A stretch of DNA of 64,000 bases from the NCBI RefSeq assembly GCF_000022365.1, contig NC_012804.1, positions 1,922,001-1,986,000 of the forward strand. Reading direction: 5' to 3'. This document shows, piece by piece, positions 32,088 to 40,787 of this stretch (positions are counted from its first letter, which is position 1; every line of letters begins with the position of its first letter). A program made the position numbers and the translations under genes. Under the pieces are notes generated by a model, which searched no databases, was not told the DNA's origin, and saw only the letters and a list, made by a program, of their open reading frames with translations. This stretch comes from Thermococcus gammatolerans EJ3. Its GTDB lineage: Archaea; Methanobacteriota_B; Thermococci; Thermococcales; Thermococcaceae.

Positions 32088-33088
32088 GTAAGGGCCTCCC
32101 CCCTCTTGTGCTTTCGGAGGAGATAAAGGAAGAACGGCCCGCCCATCATCGCCGTGACAATGCCCACGGGAATCTCCGTTGGTCTGGCGATCGTTCTGGC
32201 GAGCAAGTCAGCCAATACCATCAAAATTCCACCGAGGAGGGCCGCGTTCAGTGTCAACCTTTTGTGATTGGGCCCAACGAGGATTCTGGCAATGTGGGGA
32301 CCGATAAGGCCCACGAAACCTATGATCCCTGCCGATGCCACGGAAACGGCACTCATAACGGCTATTACTATCACAACAAACTTGCGGAAGGTATCAACGT
32401 CCAGCCCGAGGGCAAGACCCTCCTCTCCAAGGAGAAGAAGATTCAGCTCCTTCCATTTCCAGAGAAGAAAGCTGAGGCCAAAGAGGGAAGCGAGAAACAC
32501 GTTTCTGACTTTCTCCCAGTCCGCACCGTTAAAGCTCCCCATGAGCCACATGTAGGTCAGGTGAGCCCTTGGCCCGAGGGTTAATACGAGATACGATGTT
32601 ATGGCCCCAGCCATAAAGCCAAAGGCAACCCCCGAGAGTAGGAGCGTATCAACGGGTATCCTGCCGTCCACCTTGGCAACTGTGTAAACGATATAAACGG
32701 AGAGGATGGCGAAGGCAAAAGAAAGCAATGAAACGTGATCGGGGAAGTATATGAGGCCCAAAGCCGCGCCGATGCTTGCGCCCCCGCTTATTCCGATGAT
32801 GTAGGGATCGGCCATTGGGTTCTTGAAGAGGGCCTGGCTTGCCACACCTGCACTCGCCAGGGAGAGGCCAACGAGATAAGCCAGCAAAACCCTAGGCAGG
32901 CGGAACTCCCAGACGATAATGAAGTACCTCGGCTTTTTCCCCGGGTGCTCACCCAGGAAGCTCGTTTTCAGCCCATAAATTATCGAGCTGGTGACATCGG
33001 AAGGACTCAGCTTGACGGAGCCAACGTAAACGCCGAGGAACAGTACGGCAATTGACAGGAGGAGTAAGGCGGGGAACCATTTCCGCAT
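32084..33088 (-). CDS. ABC transporter permease, FecCD/BtuC type
   Basis: A 334-aa membrane permease with about ten helices. Family stretches are RLPRVLLAYLVGLSLASAG, ADPYIIGISGGASIGAALG, GFVGLIGPHIARILVGPNH and RPTEIPVGIVTAMMGGPFF. It precedes the ATPase with a 4-nt overlap. A TATA-like CTTTAAAAG lies about 20 bp upstream of the start, just after the C/D sRNA. Confidence 0.93.
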   Translation of the reverse strand: MRKWFPALLLLSIAVLFLGVYVGSVKLSPSDVTSSIIYGLKTSFLGEHPGKKPRYFIIVWEFRLPRVLLAYLVGLSLASAGVASQALFKNPMADPYIIGISGGASIGAALGLIYFPDHVSLLSFAFAILSVYIVYTVAKVDGRIPVDTLLLSGVAFGFMAGAITSYLVLTLGPRAHLTYMWLMGSFNGADWEKVRNVFLASLFGLSFLLWKWKELNLLLLGEEGLALGLDVDTFRKFVVIVIAVMSAVSVASAGIIGFVGLIGPHIARILVGPNHKRLTLNAALLGGILMVLADLLARTIARPTEIPVGIVTAMMGGPFFLYLLRKHKRGEALT

Positions 33089-33124
33089 ATGCTGGAGTTT
33101 TTGTCCAGCCTTTTAAAGTTGATG

Positions 33125-33182
33125 TATCAGCCAGGAATCCGGTCATCATCCCTGGGTCAGGTTCGAGAGTGCTCATCACGAA
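33125..33182 (-). ncRNA. C/D box small guide RNA
   Basis: On the minus strand, in order: C box GTGATGA (33179-33173), 12-nt D' guide GCACTCTCGAAC, D' box CTGA (33160-33157), short spacer, C' box TGATGA (33148-33143), 12-nt D guide CCGGATTCCTGG and D box CTGA (33130-33127). This is the archaeal methylation-guide layout with the usual 12-nt guides. Ten bases of the D guide (CGGATTCCTG) are complementary to the 23S RNA of this window; the D+5 rule points at the nucleotide opposite 24244. The D' target is not found. A TTTTTAAGG upstream near 33210 could be its TATA box. Confidence 0.88.
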
Positions 33183-33241
33183 CGGGTGCTCAACGTAGAG
33201 AGCTCCTCAATCCTTAAAAACTTTCGTGCTTAGTAATAAAC

Positions 33242-33742
33242 ATGAGCGTTTCAGTAAAGCAACTGAGCGGAAAGATTCCCCTGGCACTCGTCACGATAAG
33301 ACCCGCAAGGCTTTTTGATATAAGTGAGATAATGCGGATCGAGAGGGAGTCCTTCCGCGAGGCCTACCCTAGAGGTCTCTTCCTAGTCTTCCTCGAGAAC
33401 AATCCGGAGACGTTTCTCGTTGCAGAATACAACGGCAAGGTAATCGGCTACGTCATGGCCTATCTCAGGCCCGACCTTGAGGGCCACATAATGAGCATAG
33501 CCGTCGACGAACGCTACCGGGGGAACGGCATAGGCTCCGCTTTGCTAACCGAGGCGATAAACAGGCTCATCGCAAGGGGGGCAAGGTACATAGGCCTCGA
33601 AGTCCGCGTGAGCAACGAAAAGGCCATAAAGCTCTACGAGCGCTTTGGCTTCCGGAAGGTGAAGCGGATTATCGGCTACTACTCGGACGGCGAAGATGCC
33701 TACTACATGCTCCTGCCTGCTGAGGAATGGAGGGGAAGCTGA
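33242..33742 (+). CDS. rimI: Ribosomal-protein-alanine N-acetyltransferase RimI type
   Basis: A 166-aa GNAT enzyme with the acetyl-CoA loop VDERYRGNGIGSALL and the RimI/Ard1 segments IERESFREAYPRGLF and EVRVSNEKAIKLYERFGF. Archaeal members acetylate protein N-termini and some act broadly like NatA. Its stop overlaps the endA start (TGATG), so they are coupled. Confidence 0.92.
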   Translation: MSVSVKQLSGKIPLALVTIRPARLFDISEIMRIERESFREAYPRGLFLVFLENNPETFLVAEYNGKVIGYVMAYLRPDLEGHIMSIAVDERYRGNGIGSALLTEAINRLIARGARYIGLEVRVSNEKAIKLYERFGFRKVKRIIGYYSDGEDAYYMLLPAEEWRGS

Positions 33743-34248
33743 TGATAGTCTTTTACCTGAGCGGGGACAGGGTCTTTTCAACCGACCAGAACGCGATAAA
33801 CGGCCTTTACAACAAGCGCCACTTCGGAAAGCTGGTGGAGGGCAAGCTCTTCCTCTCGTTGCTCGAAGCCACATACCTCGTCGAGAGGGGCAAGATAGAG
33901 GTCAGGGAGGGAAAGAGAAAACTAACCGTCGAGGAGCTCATGAACCTCGGAAGAGAGAGGGACGAGCTGTTCGACGCTAAGTACCTCGTCTACAAGGATT
34001 TGCGCGACAGGGGCTACACCGTCAAGTCAGGTTTAAAGTTCGGCTCGCACTTCCGCGTTTACAGGCGCGGAATGGACGAGCACTCCCAGTGGCTCGTGTG
34101 GGTTCTCCCAGAGAACTCCCGCCTGAGCCCGAACGACATAACGGCGAGGGTTAGGGTTGCCCATGGCGTCAGGAAGAACATGATTATGGCGATAGTTGAT
34201 GAGGACGCCGATGTTACCTACTACAAGGTCGAGTGGGTGAGGTTTTAG
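33742..34248 (+). CDS. endA: tRNA-splicing endonuclease
   Basis: A 168-aa EndA. The catalytic Tyr (YRRGMDEHSQWLVW context), His in GSHFRVY and Lys in VAHGVRKNMIMA are all present, as is the N-terminal domain (FYLSGDRVFSTDQNA). The length fits the homotetramer-forming type. It cuts bulge-helix-bulge sites in introns and rRNA precursors, so the two rRNA stems in this window are its likely substrates. ATG 33742 overlaps the rimI stop; GGAGGGG precedes it. Confidence 0.96.
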   Translation: MIVFYLSGDRVFSTDQNAINGLYNKRHFGKLVEGKLFLSLLEATYLVERGKIEVREGKRKLTVEELMNLGRERDELFDAKYLVYKDLRDRGYTVKSGLKFGSHFRVYRRGMDEHSQWLVWVLPENSRLSPNDITARVRVAHGVRKNMIMAIVDEDADVTYYKVEWVRF

Positions 34249-34259
34249 GAGGATGTCCT

Positions 34260-34781
34260 ATGAATGAAACCCTCCTAGTTACCATATTCTTCCTTGCCGG
34301 ATGGATTTCCTCCGGTGTCCCCTGGCTGATTTTAAGAGCAATGTATCATGTACTCCATCTTAAATCACCTCTTACCGCAAGAGTGCTCTTGACTTTCTTA
34401 GGGCTCTCCTTGGCAATCGCCCTAATCGAGTACTCCCCCCTAATAGTTAGCGTGTTTTATAAATCCAGCTTCCTTCTGGTTGGGTTCATAATATCCGCCG
34501 TGATCTCACTAATTTTCAGAATCGTCCTCATCCCTGTGCTTGACAATAGGTTGATGGTCAACGCTGGGATTTACGGTCTAAGCGAGGCTCCAGAGAGAAA
34601 GAAAGAGCTAATGATAGTTAGTGTTAGCGGATACTTGTTCACATGGATCATCTGGGATTATTTCGATAATACTAACAGCGTTTTTCCTCATTATTTTTGG
34701 ATACTGGGCTGGAGCGATTTAAATGCCCCTTTAAGAGTTGTGATGTATTTGATCATTATATTGATCGCTGATCTTAAATAA
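34260..34781 (+). CDS. Multi-pass membrane protein, unknown
   Basis: A 173-aa protein with about five hydrophobic segments (VTIFFLAGWISSGVPWLIL, VLLTFLGLSLAIALIEY, SSFLLVGFIISAVISLIF and others). I do not recognise the family. ATG 34260 follows AGGAGG at 6 nt. Base composition drops toward AT along the gene, marking the left edge of an AT-rich patch. It may be co-transcribed with endA (11 bp apart). Confidence 0.62.
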   Translation: MNETLLVTIFFLAGWISSGVPWLILRAMYHVLHLKSPLTARVLLTFLGLSLAIALIEYSPLIVSVFYKSSFLLVGFIISAVISLIFRIVLIPVLDNRLMVNAGIYGLSEAPERKKELMIVSVSGYLFTWIIWDYFDNTNSVFPHYFWILGWSDLNAPLRVVMYLIIILIADLK

Positions 34782-34936
34782 TTGATGATCATGTATTTTG
34801 GCACTAGCAATTATACCTATGCATACCTATGGATTAACTTTTTAATACATCTACTACATCCTATATTGGAAATCTCATTAGGAATAAAGAAAATAAAGAT
34901 TGTAAGAAAAATAAAAACTTAAAAACGGTGATTGAG

Positions 34937-35431
34937 ATGATAGTAGTAGATAACAACATGTTACAAGCTATTTCAACAGTACTCCTAGCCGCTTCAGTTA
35001 TATATGCTGCTCTTCAAGTTCGAGAAAATAGTTATCAACGGGAACTAGCAGTTATGAAAGAAGCGTACGATTACATAAGAGAAACTAGAAAATATCGTCG
35101 TATGATCTATCAAAACAAAGAAATAATTCTTAAAACAAAAACAGTCGAAGAATTAAAAAAACTGGAGAAAGAATACCCTGATTTGTATGATGCAATCCAA
35201 GAGGTATTTAATTGCTATCACTATGTAGGATTTTTAATAAAACTTGGATTTATCACAAAAAAGAAAAAAGAATTCATTGATGAAATTCATGAACCAGTTT
35301 TAAGAATAAATGAAATTGCCGGTCATATAATTGATTTAGAAAATAAAAAAGCAGGATATAAAGGCTACAAAAAGTACTTCCTGTATCTAATTCAAGAAAT
35401 TAAGCAAGAACTAGATGTCAGGACTGATTAG
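34937..35431 (+). CDS. DUF4760-like protein with N-terminal membrane helix
   Basis: A 164-aa protein with one N-terminal hydrophobic helix (LQAISTVLLAASVIYAALQVR) and a long helical, Lys/Glu-rich body. This is the layout of DUF4760 proteins, whose role is unknown; the match is by appearance only. Codons are strongly AT-rich (AAA, GAA, ATA), unlike the flanking genes, suggesting acquisition from a low-GC source. ATG 34937 follows GGTG at 6 nt. Its 3' end overlaps the convergent DUF835 gene by 14 bp. Confidence 0.6.
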   Translation: MIVVDNNMLQAISTVLLAASVIYAALQVRENSYQRELAVMKEAYDYIRETRKYRRMIYQNKEIILKTKTVEELKKLEKEYPDLYDAIQEVFNCYHYVGFLIKLGFITKKKKEFIDEIHEPVLRINEIAGHIIDLENKKAGYKGYKKYFLYLIQEIKQELDVRTD

Positions 35432-36260
35432 ATAAAACTTCAAACTCCCTGGTCAAGAGCCTAAATTCCTTCTCCCCTATAGACTTGGGGTCTATCGGAA
35501 CTAGAATAACAGTGTTGCTTATTACGGCATGATCCTTGATGTTCGCCAGAAACTTAAAGACAGGGATAAACCCATTTTCGGTTATTAGGTATTCCACCCC
35601 ATCAAGGTATATCACCTTTTCCGCATCATTCCTTCGCATAAACTGAACTAAAAGATGGGTAAGATACTCAAGTCTTCGGGGATGAACCGTATCTTTTCCT
35701 CCAATTGGAGTCAACCAGAGAACAGGACTTTTCTCAATCCCGAGGGTATTTTTGAAGAAAACTGGAGGGGTTCTTGATATTATAACAACTGCCCTCCCCC
35801 CAATGAGTTTCTTAAGAAGTGACAAGCCGTTTTTAACACCTACTATGTAGAGTCCGGGTACCATTTTCTCGGTTCCTCCATCTCCGCTAAGCTCCACAAC
35901 GGGAACGAGCTCATAGTGCACCAGCATCTCCTTGAGTAGATGAAACCACCCATAGGTCAAGAGAGCCAGTGCAACACCACAGATGATGTTACACAAGGCT
36001 TCAAGCTGGTGCACTGTAGAATTAGAGAGATTTAGCAGGTCTCCTTCCATAAGTTCAACCGGGAGAACAGTAAACTTTGCCAGAGAGAATCCAAGCCATG
36101 CCAAAATCATCCAATCGTAAGCACTTGCCAGTCTTGGATAATGTTCCCTAAACTCACGTCTGTATTTTACACTCATTATTAAGAGCGTAAACATAACAAT
36201 GAGCACTACTATGGCTGTAATTACATTAAAGTAAGCTACACTTTCACTCACTGTTATCAC
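35418..36260 (-). CDS. DUF835 family membrane protein
   Basis: A 280-aa protein with three N-terminal membrane helices (about residues 10-115) and a cytoplasmic C-terminal DUF835 domain (GLYIVGVKNGLSLLKKL, SPVLWLTPIGGKDTVHPRRLE, VIYLDGVEYLITENGFIPV). DUF835 proteins are common in Thermococcales and may be signalling or sensor proteins; the domain resembles a degenerate KaiC/RecA-like fold. Moderately AT-rich compared with the neighbours. Confidence 0.8.
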   Translation of the reverse strand: MITVSESVAYFNVITAIVVLIVMFTLLIMSVKYRREFREHYPRLASAYDWMILAWLGFSLAKFTVLPVELMEGDLLNLSNSTVHQLEALCNIICGVALALLTYGWFHLLKEMLVHYELVPVVELSGDGGTEKMVPGLYIVGVKNGLSLLKKLIGGRAVVIISRTPPVFFKNTLGIEKSPVLWLTPIGGKDTVHPRRLEYLTHLLVQFMRRNDAEKVIYLDGVEYLITENGFIPVFKFLANIKDHAVISNTVILVPIDPKSIGEKEFRLLTREFEVLSNQS

Positions 36261-36425
36261 TCCAATATGGTTAATACTTAATTAGAATATTTAAACTTTT
36301 TGAGAAAAAAGATGAAAAAACCTTCTATAAAAGATCAAAAGGATCTAATCATCGATTATCCAATTTTCAACGATCTCCAAACTCAAAAATTTGAAAAGAA
36401 ACCCAAAAAAGATTGAAACAAATAC

Positions 36426-37613
36426 TCACTTCAAGAACCCTGTCTTCTTCCCCAAATCCTCGAAGGCATCTATGACGTACTGGAGGTCCTCCTTGCTGTG
36501 GGCCGCTGACGGCTCGAGCCTTATCCTGGCCGTTCCAAGCGGGACGGTCGGATAGACGATGGCCTGCGCGAAGATGTTGTACTCGTCGTAAAGCCTCCTG
36601 CTGAACTCCTGGGCGAGCTTCTCGTCGTAGAGCATAACAGGCGTAATCGGGTGCTTGGTGTTTCCGAGGTCGTAGCCGAGGTCTCTCAGCCCGTTCTGGA
36701 GGAAGTGGGTGTTGTCCCAGAGCTTCTTGACCAGCTCGTCGCTCCTCTGGAGAATCTCAACGGCCGCTATGGCCGCCGCGACGTCAGGTGGGTTGGGAGC
36801 GCTTGAGAACAGGAACGGCCTCGCCCTCTGGCGGAGGTACTCAATGGCCTCCTCGGGACCGGCAACGTAACCGCCGATGACACCGAAGGCCTTGCTCAGC
36901 GTTCCCATCTCGAAGTCAACCCTGTCGTGGAGCTTGAAGTGGTCAACTATACCCCTTCCGCTGTCACCGAGGACACCCTCACCGTGTGCGTCGTCTATGT
37001 AGAGTATGGCATCGTACTGCTCGGCCAGCTCGGCCATTTCAGGAAGCGGGGCGAGGTCACCGTCCATTGAGAAGACACCGTCGCTGACGATGATTTTCTT
37101 CTTCTTGTCCTTGTTCTCCTCCAGCCTCTTCTTGAGGTCCTCCATGTCGATGTGCTTGTAGATGACCTTCGGCGCACCGCTGAGGCGCATTCCGTCTATT
37201 ATGCTCGCGTGGTTGAGCTCCTCACTGATAAAGACTCCGTCTTCCCCTTTCTTGAGGAGGGCGCTTATTGCCCCGAGGTTCGCGTTGTAACCGCTCTGGA
37301 AGAGGATAGCGGCTTCCCTCTTCTTGAACTTGGCGAGCTTCTCCTCGAGCTCGACGTGGAGCTCCATCGTTCCCGCTATCGTTCTCACGGCTCCAGCGCC
37401 AACGCCGTAGTCGAGGATGGCCCTTATGGCCGCGTATCTAATCTCAGGATGCGCGGCAAGGCCGAGGTAGTTGTTGGAGCACATGTTGAGAACCTTCTTG
37501 CCATCAACGATGACCCACGGGCCCTGGGCACTTTCGAGCTTTCTAATGGTCACGTAGAGGCCCTTATCCTTGAGCTCCTGGAGCTCTTCCCTAATCCAGT
37601 CAAGCTTCCCCAT
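36426..37613 (-). CDS. kbl: Glycine C-acetyltransferase-like PLP enzyme
   Basis: A 395-aa alpha-oxoamine synthase-family enzyme. It has NNYLGLAAHPEI, GVGAGAVRTIAGTMELHVELE, YIDDAHGEGVLGDSGRG and the PLP lysine in MGTLSKAFGVIGGY. This family includes 2-amino-3-ketobutyrate CoA ligase (threonine breakdown), 8-amino-7-oxononanoate synthase and serine palmitoyltransferase; the overall sequence is closest to the first. ATG 37613 begins MGKLDWIREEL. It appears to be transcribed alone. Confidence 0.85.
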   Translation of the reverse strand: MGKLDWIREELQELKDKGLYVTIRKLESAQGPWVIVDGKKVLNMCSNNYLGLAAHPEIRYAAIRAILDYGVGAGAVRTIAGTMELHVELEEKLAKFKKREAAILFQSGYNANLGAISALLKKGEDGVFISEELNHASIIDGMRLSGAPKVIYKHIDMEDLKKRLEENKDKKKKIIVSDGVFSMDGDLAPLPEMAELAEQYDAILYIDDAHGEGVLGDSGRGIVDHFKLHDRVDFEMGTLSKAFGVIGGYVAGPEEAIEYLRQRARPFLFSSAPNPPDVAAAIAAVEILQRSDELVKKLWDNTHFLQNGLRDLGYDLGNTKHPITPVMLYDEKLAQEFSRRLYDEYNIFAQAIVYPTVPLGTARIRLEPSAAHSKEDLQYVIDAFEDLGKKTGFLK

Positions 37614-37668
37614 GAGAACCACCGTTTACACATGGTCATCGAGGTATAAAAGTTTTGCACTGAACCTG

Positions 37669-38127
37669 TTAGTTCAGTCTAATTATTGCCGTGAAGATTG
37701 CCAAAAGGGTGAGCGCGAAGCTTCCGCCGATTTCAAGCCTGTAGTCGTGCTTTCTGTTAGGATATCTTTCGATTAGTCTGAGCTCAATCCTAAAATTTCT
37801 CGGCCCTGTGACGATGATTGACAACCCCCAGCCCCTCCTCGACAGCGGGTAAGCAACGGGCACGACGCCGGTGAAGAAGTCGAGGAAGAGATGGCTTCCC
37901 CAGCCGAGGGCGAAGAGGAGGAAGGGACCTTCGAGGTGTAGGCCGAGGAGAAGGGCCGGGAGAAAGGGCAGGAGGGAGTGGAGGTATGAGCGGTGCTCCT
38001 CAGCCAAAGCATCGAGGTCGGGGAAGACCGCGCCGAGGACGAGTGCTGTTAGTCCCGTCAGCGTCGGCTCGTTTGAGAGTGCGAGGTAAACGAGGCTCGG
38101 AATCGAGGCGTGCTCAAGCGGGTCCAT
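37669..38127 (-). CDS. Membrane-bound metal-dependent hydrolase (YdjM/DUF457 type)
   Basis: A 152-aa protein with about four membrane segments and the metal-binding His/Asp pattern of the YdjM family (MDPLEHASIPSL, GAVFPDLDALAEEHR, LHSLLPFLPALL, GWGSHLFLDFFTG). ATG 38127 is preferred; the in-frame extension to 38271 would run into the divergent rfcS gene. The substrate is unknown. Confidence 0.78.
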   Translation of the reverse strand: MDPLEHASIPSLVYLALSNEPTLTGLTALVLGAVFPDLDALAEEHRSYLHSLLPFLPALLLGLHLEGPFLLFALGWGSHLFLDFFTGVVPVAYPLSRRGWGLSIIVTGPRNFRIELRLIERYPNRKHDYRLEIGGSFALTLLAIFTAIIRLN

Positions 38128-38175
38128 GGCAAAGCCCTTAAACTCTTGGCTCTCATAAAGGTTTAGGTGGAATAC

Positions 38176-39168
38176 ATGGCCGAGGAGATTAGAGAAGTTA
38201 AGGTTCTCGAGAAGCCCTGGGTTGAAAAGTACCGCCCTCAGAGGCTCGATGACATCGTTGGTCAGGAGCACATAGTCAAGAGGCTAAAACACTACGCTAA
38301 AACCGGTTCGATGCCCCACCTGCTCTTCGCTGGACCGCCGGGCACGGGAAAGACCAGTGCGGCTCTGGCCCTTGCGAGGGAGTTATTTGGCGAAAACTGG
38401 CGTCATAACTTCTTAGAGCTGAACGCGTCGGATGAGCGCGGGATAAATGTCATCCGCGAGAAGGTCAAGGAGTTCGCAAGGACGAAGCCGATAGGCGGGG
38501 CGAGCTTCAAGATAATCTTCCTCGACGAGGCCGACGCTTTAACCCAGGACGCCCAGCAGGCCTTGAGGAGAACGATGGAGATGTTCTCCAACAACGTCCG
38601 CTTTATCCTGAGCTGCAACTACAGCAGTAAGATAATCGAGCCGATACAGTCGAGGTGTGCAATCTTCCGCTTCAGACCCCTCAACGACGAGGACATAGCG
38701 AAGCGTATAAGGTACATCGCCGAGCAGGAGGGGCTTGAGCTCACCGAGGAGGGCCTTCAGGCGATTCTCTACGTTGCCGAAGGCGACCTGAGGAGGGCCA
38801 TCAACGTCCTCCAGGCGGCGGCCGCTCTGGACAAGAAGATAACCGACGAGAACGTCTTCCTCGTTGCCAGCAGAGCTCGTCCCGAAGACGTTCGCGAGAT
38901 GATGACCTTAGCGTTGGAGGGCAACTTCCTGAAGGCGAGGGACAAGTTGAGGGACATACTCCTCAAGCAGGGCCTCAGCGGTGAGGACGTGCTGATTCAG
39001 ATGCACAAGGAAGTCTTCAACCTGCCGATTCCGGAGGACAAGAAGGTCGCTCTGGCGGACAAGATAGGCGAGTACAACTTCCGCCTAGTTGAAGGCGCCA
39101 ACGAGATGATACAGCTTGAAGCTTTACTCGCCCAGTTCACGATTATGGGTGACAAGAAGGGCAAGTGA
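38176..39168 (+). CDS. rfcS: Replication factor C small subunit
   Basis: A 330-aa clamp-loader subunit: RFC box [14 protein letters not shown], Walker [10 protein letters not shown], Walker [10 protein letters not shown], and SRC motif [17 protein letters not shown]. Four copies join one RfcL to load PCNA. Unlike several Thermococcales homologues, no intein interrupts the P-loop. ATG 38176 follows AGGTGG. The large-subunit start lies 6 bp after the stop. Confidence 0.97.
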   Translation: MAEEIREVKVLEKPWVEKYRPQRLDDIVGQEHIVKRLKHYAKTGSMPHLLFAGPPGTGKTSAALALARELFGENWRHNFLELNASDERGINVIREKVKEFARTKPIGGASFKIIFLDEADALTQDAQQALRRTMEMFSNNVRFILSCNYSSKIIEPIQSRCAIFRFRPLNDEDIAKRIRYIAEQEGLELTEEGLQAILYVAEGDLRRAINVLQAAAALDKKITDENVFLVASRARPEDVREMMTLALEGNFLKARDKLRDILLKQGLSGEDVLIQMHKEVFNLPIPEDKKVALADKIGEYNFRLVEGANEMIQLEALLAQFTIMGDKKGK

Positions 39169-39173
39169 TTGCC

Positions 39174-40688
39174 ATGACCGAGGTTCCCTGGGTTGAGAAA
39201 TACCGCCCGAGGAAGCTGAGCGAGATAGTGAACCAGGAGAAGGCAATAGAGCAGGTGAGGGCCTGGGTCGAGGCCTGGCTTCACGGCAACCCCCCGAAGA
39301 AGAAGGCCCTAATTCTCGCCGGACCTCCAGGCGTCGGCAAGACGACCACAGTCTATGCTTTGGCGAACGAGTACGGCTTCGAGGTCATCGAGCTGAACGC
39401 GAGCGACGAGAGAACCTACGAAAAGATAGAGCGCTACGTTCAGGCCGCTTATACGATGGACATCCTCGGAAAGCGCAGGAAGCTAATCTTTCTCGACGAG
39501 GCGGACAACATAGAGCCGAGCGGTGCGCGAGAGATAGCGAAGCTCATAGACCGAGCCAGGAATCCCATCATAATGAGCGCCAACCACTACTGGGAGGTTC
39601 CCAAGGAGATTCGCAACAGGGCCCAGATAGTCGAGTACAAGCGGCTAACGCAGAGGGACATCATAAAGGCCCTCGTGAGGATTCTCAAGCGTGAAGGAAA
39701 GACCGTTCCGAAGGAAATACTCTATGAGATAGCCAAGCGCGCGAACGGCGATTTAAGGGCGGCGATAAACGACCTCCAGACGGTGGTTACGGGTGGTGTC
39801 GAGGACGCAAAGGAAGTTTTGGCCTACCGCGACGTCGAGAAGAGCGTCTTCCAGGCTCTGGCCCAGGTCTTCGCGACCGACAACGCCAAGAGGGCGAAAA
39901 TAGCTGTCCTCGGCGTGGACATGTTCCCCGACGAGCTCCTCCTCTGGATTGACGAGAACGTGCCCTATGTCTACTACAAGCCCGAGGACATAGCGAGGGC
40001 TTACGAGGCCCTCAGCAGGGCCGACATATACCTCGGCAGGGCGAAGAGGACGGGCAACTACTCGCTCTGGAAGTACGCCACCGACATGATGACAGCTGGA
40101 GTGGCGGTTGCAGGAGTCAAGAAGAAGGGCTTCGTGAGGATTTACCCGCCGAAGACGATAAAGCTCCTCACCGAGAGCAAGACTGAGAGAACGCTCAGGG
40201 ACTCGATAGTCAAGAAGGTCATGAAGGAGATGCACATGGCCAGGCTCGAGGCCCTGGAGACCCTCCATTACCTCCGCGTCATCTTCGAGAGCAACCCAGA
40301 TTTGGCCGCTCATTTCACGGTCTTCCTCGACCTCAGCGAGAAGGAGGTTGAATTCCTCGCTGGAGACTCCGAAAAGGCAAAAACAATCTGGGGCAAAGCC
40401 ATGAACATCGAGAAGAAGCTTAAGGAGCGGGGCAGGTTGGAGACGAGCGTTCGCGAGGGCCTCAGGAAAGCGAAGGAGAAGGAAGAAGAGGAGATGGAGT
40501 CGGAAGGGGCCGAAGAAACCGGGGAGACTGAGGAAGTCCCTCAAGGAGAACCTGAGGAAGGGGAGGAACTCAGCGAGGAAGAGCTTGAGGAGGCCGAGAG
40601 GGAGATAGAGCCCGTGGGGAAGAAGGAGAAGAAGCCCGAAAAGAAGAAGGGCAAGCAGGCGACGCTGTTTGATTTCTTGAAGAAGTGA
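39174..40688 (+). CDS. rfcL: Replication factor C large subunit
   Basis: A 504-aa clamp-loader large subunit with [14 protein letters not shown], Walker [10 protein letters not shown] and Walker [10 protein letters not shown]. The C-terminal 100 residues are acidic then basic, and end in the PCNA-interacting box [13 protein letters not shown] 39174 is preferred over the GTG at 39165. It is co-transcribed with rfcS and no intein is present. Confidence 0.97.
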   Translation: MTEVPWVEKYRPRKLSEIVNQEKAIEQVRAWVEAWLHGNPPKKKALILAGPPGVGKTTTVYALANEYGFEVIELNASDERTYEKIERYVQAAYTMDILGKRRKLIFLDEADNIEPSGAREIAKLIDRARNPIIMSANHYWEVPKEIRNRAQIVEYKRLTQRDIIKALVRILKREGKTVPKEILYEIAKRANGDLRAAINDLQTVVTGGVEDAKEVLAYRDVEKSVFQALAQVFATDNAKRAKIAVLGVDMFPDELLLWIDENVPYVYYKPEDIARAYEALSRADIYLGRAKRTGNYSLWKYATDMMTAGVAVAGVKKKGFVRIYPPKTIKLLTESKTERTLRDSIVKKVMKEMHMARLEALETLHYLRVIFESNPDLAAHFTVFLDLSEKEVEFLAGDSEKAKTIWGKAMNIEKKLKERGRLETSVREGLRKAKEKEEEEMESEGAEETGETEEVPQGEPEEGEELSEEELEEAEREIEPVGKKEKKPEKKKGKQATLFDFLKK

Positions 40689-40787
40689 GTTTCGCCTTTT
40701 GTATTCTTTGCAATACAAATCTTTGCAATTTTTATATTCCGAAAGATATAAAATCTCAAGTATTCTATACTCCTTTGGTGGGAAGAA

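Noticed and set aside
32949-33179. 76-codon frame that could hold a transporter lipoprotein
   Set aside because: Overlaps the permease start in another frame and the C/D sRNA; no signal peptide or lipobox.
33125-33182. TPP-riboswitch look-alike (GAACCTGACC) upstream of the ABC permease
   Set aside because: The CTGAGA and P2/P4 elements are missing; the C, D', C' and D boxes explain the segment better.
38176-40688. Inteins in rfcS or rfcL, common in Thermococcales
   Set aside because: P-loops and flanking motifs are continuous and both proteins have normal length.
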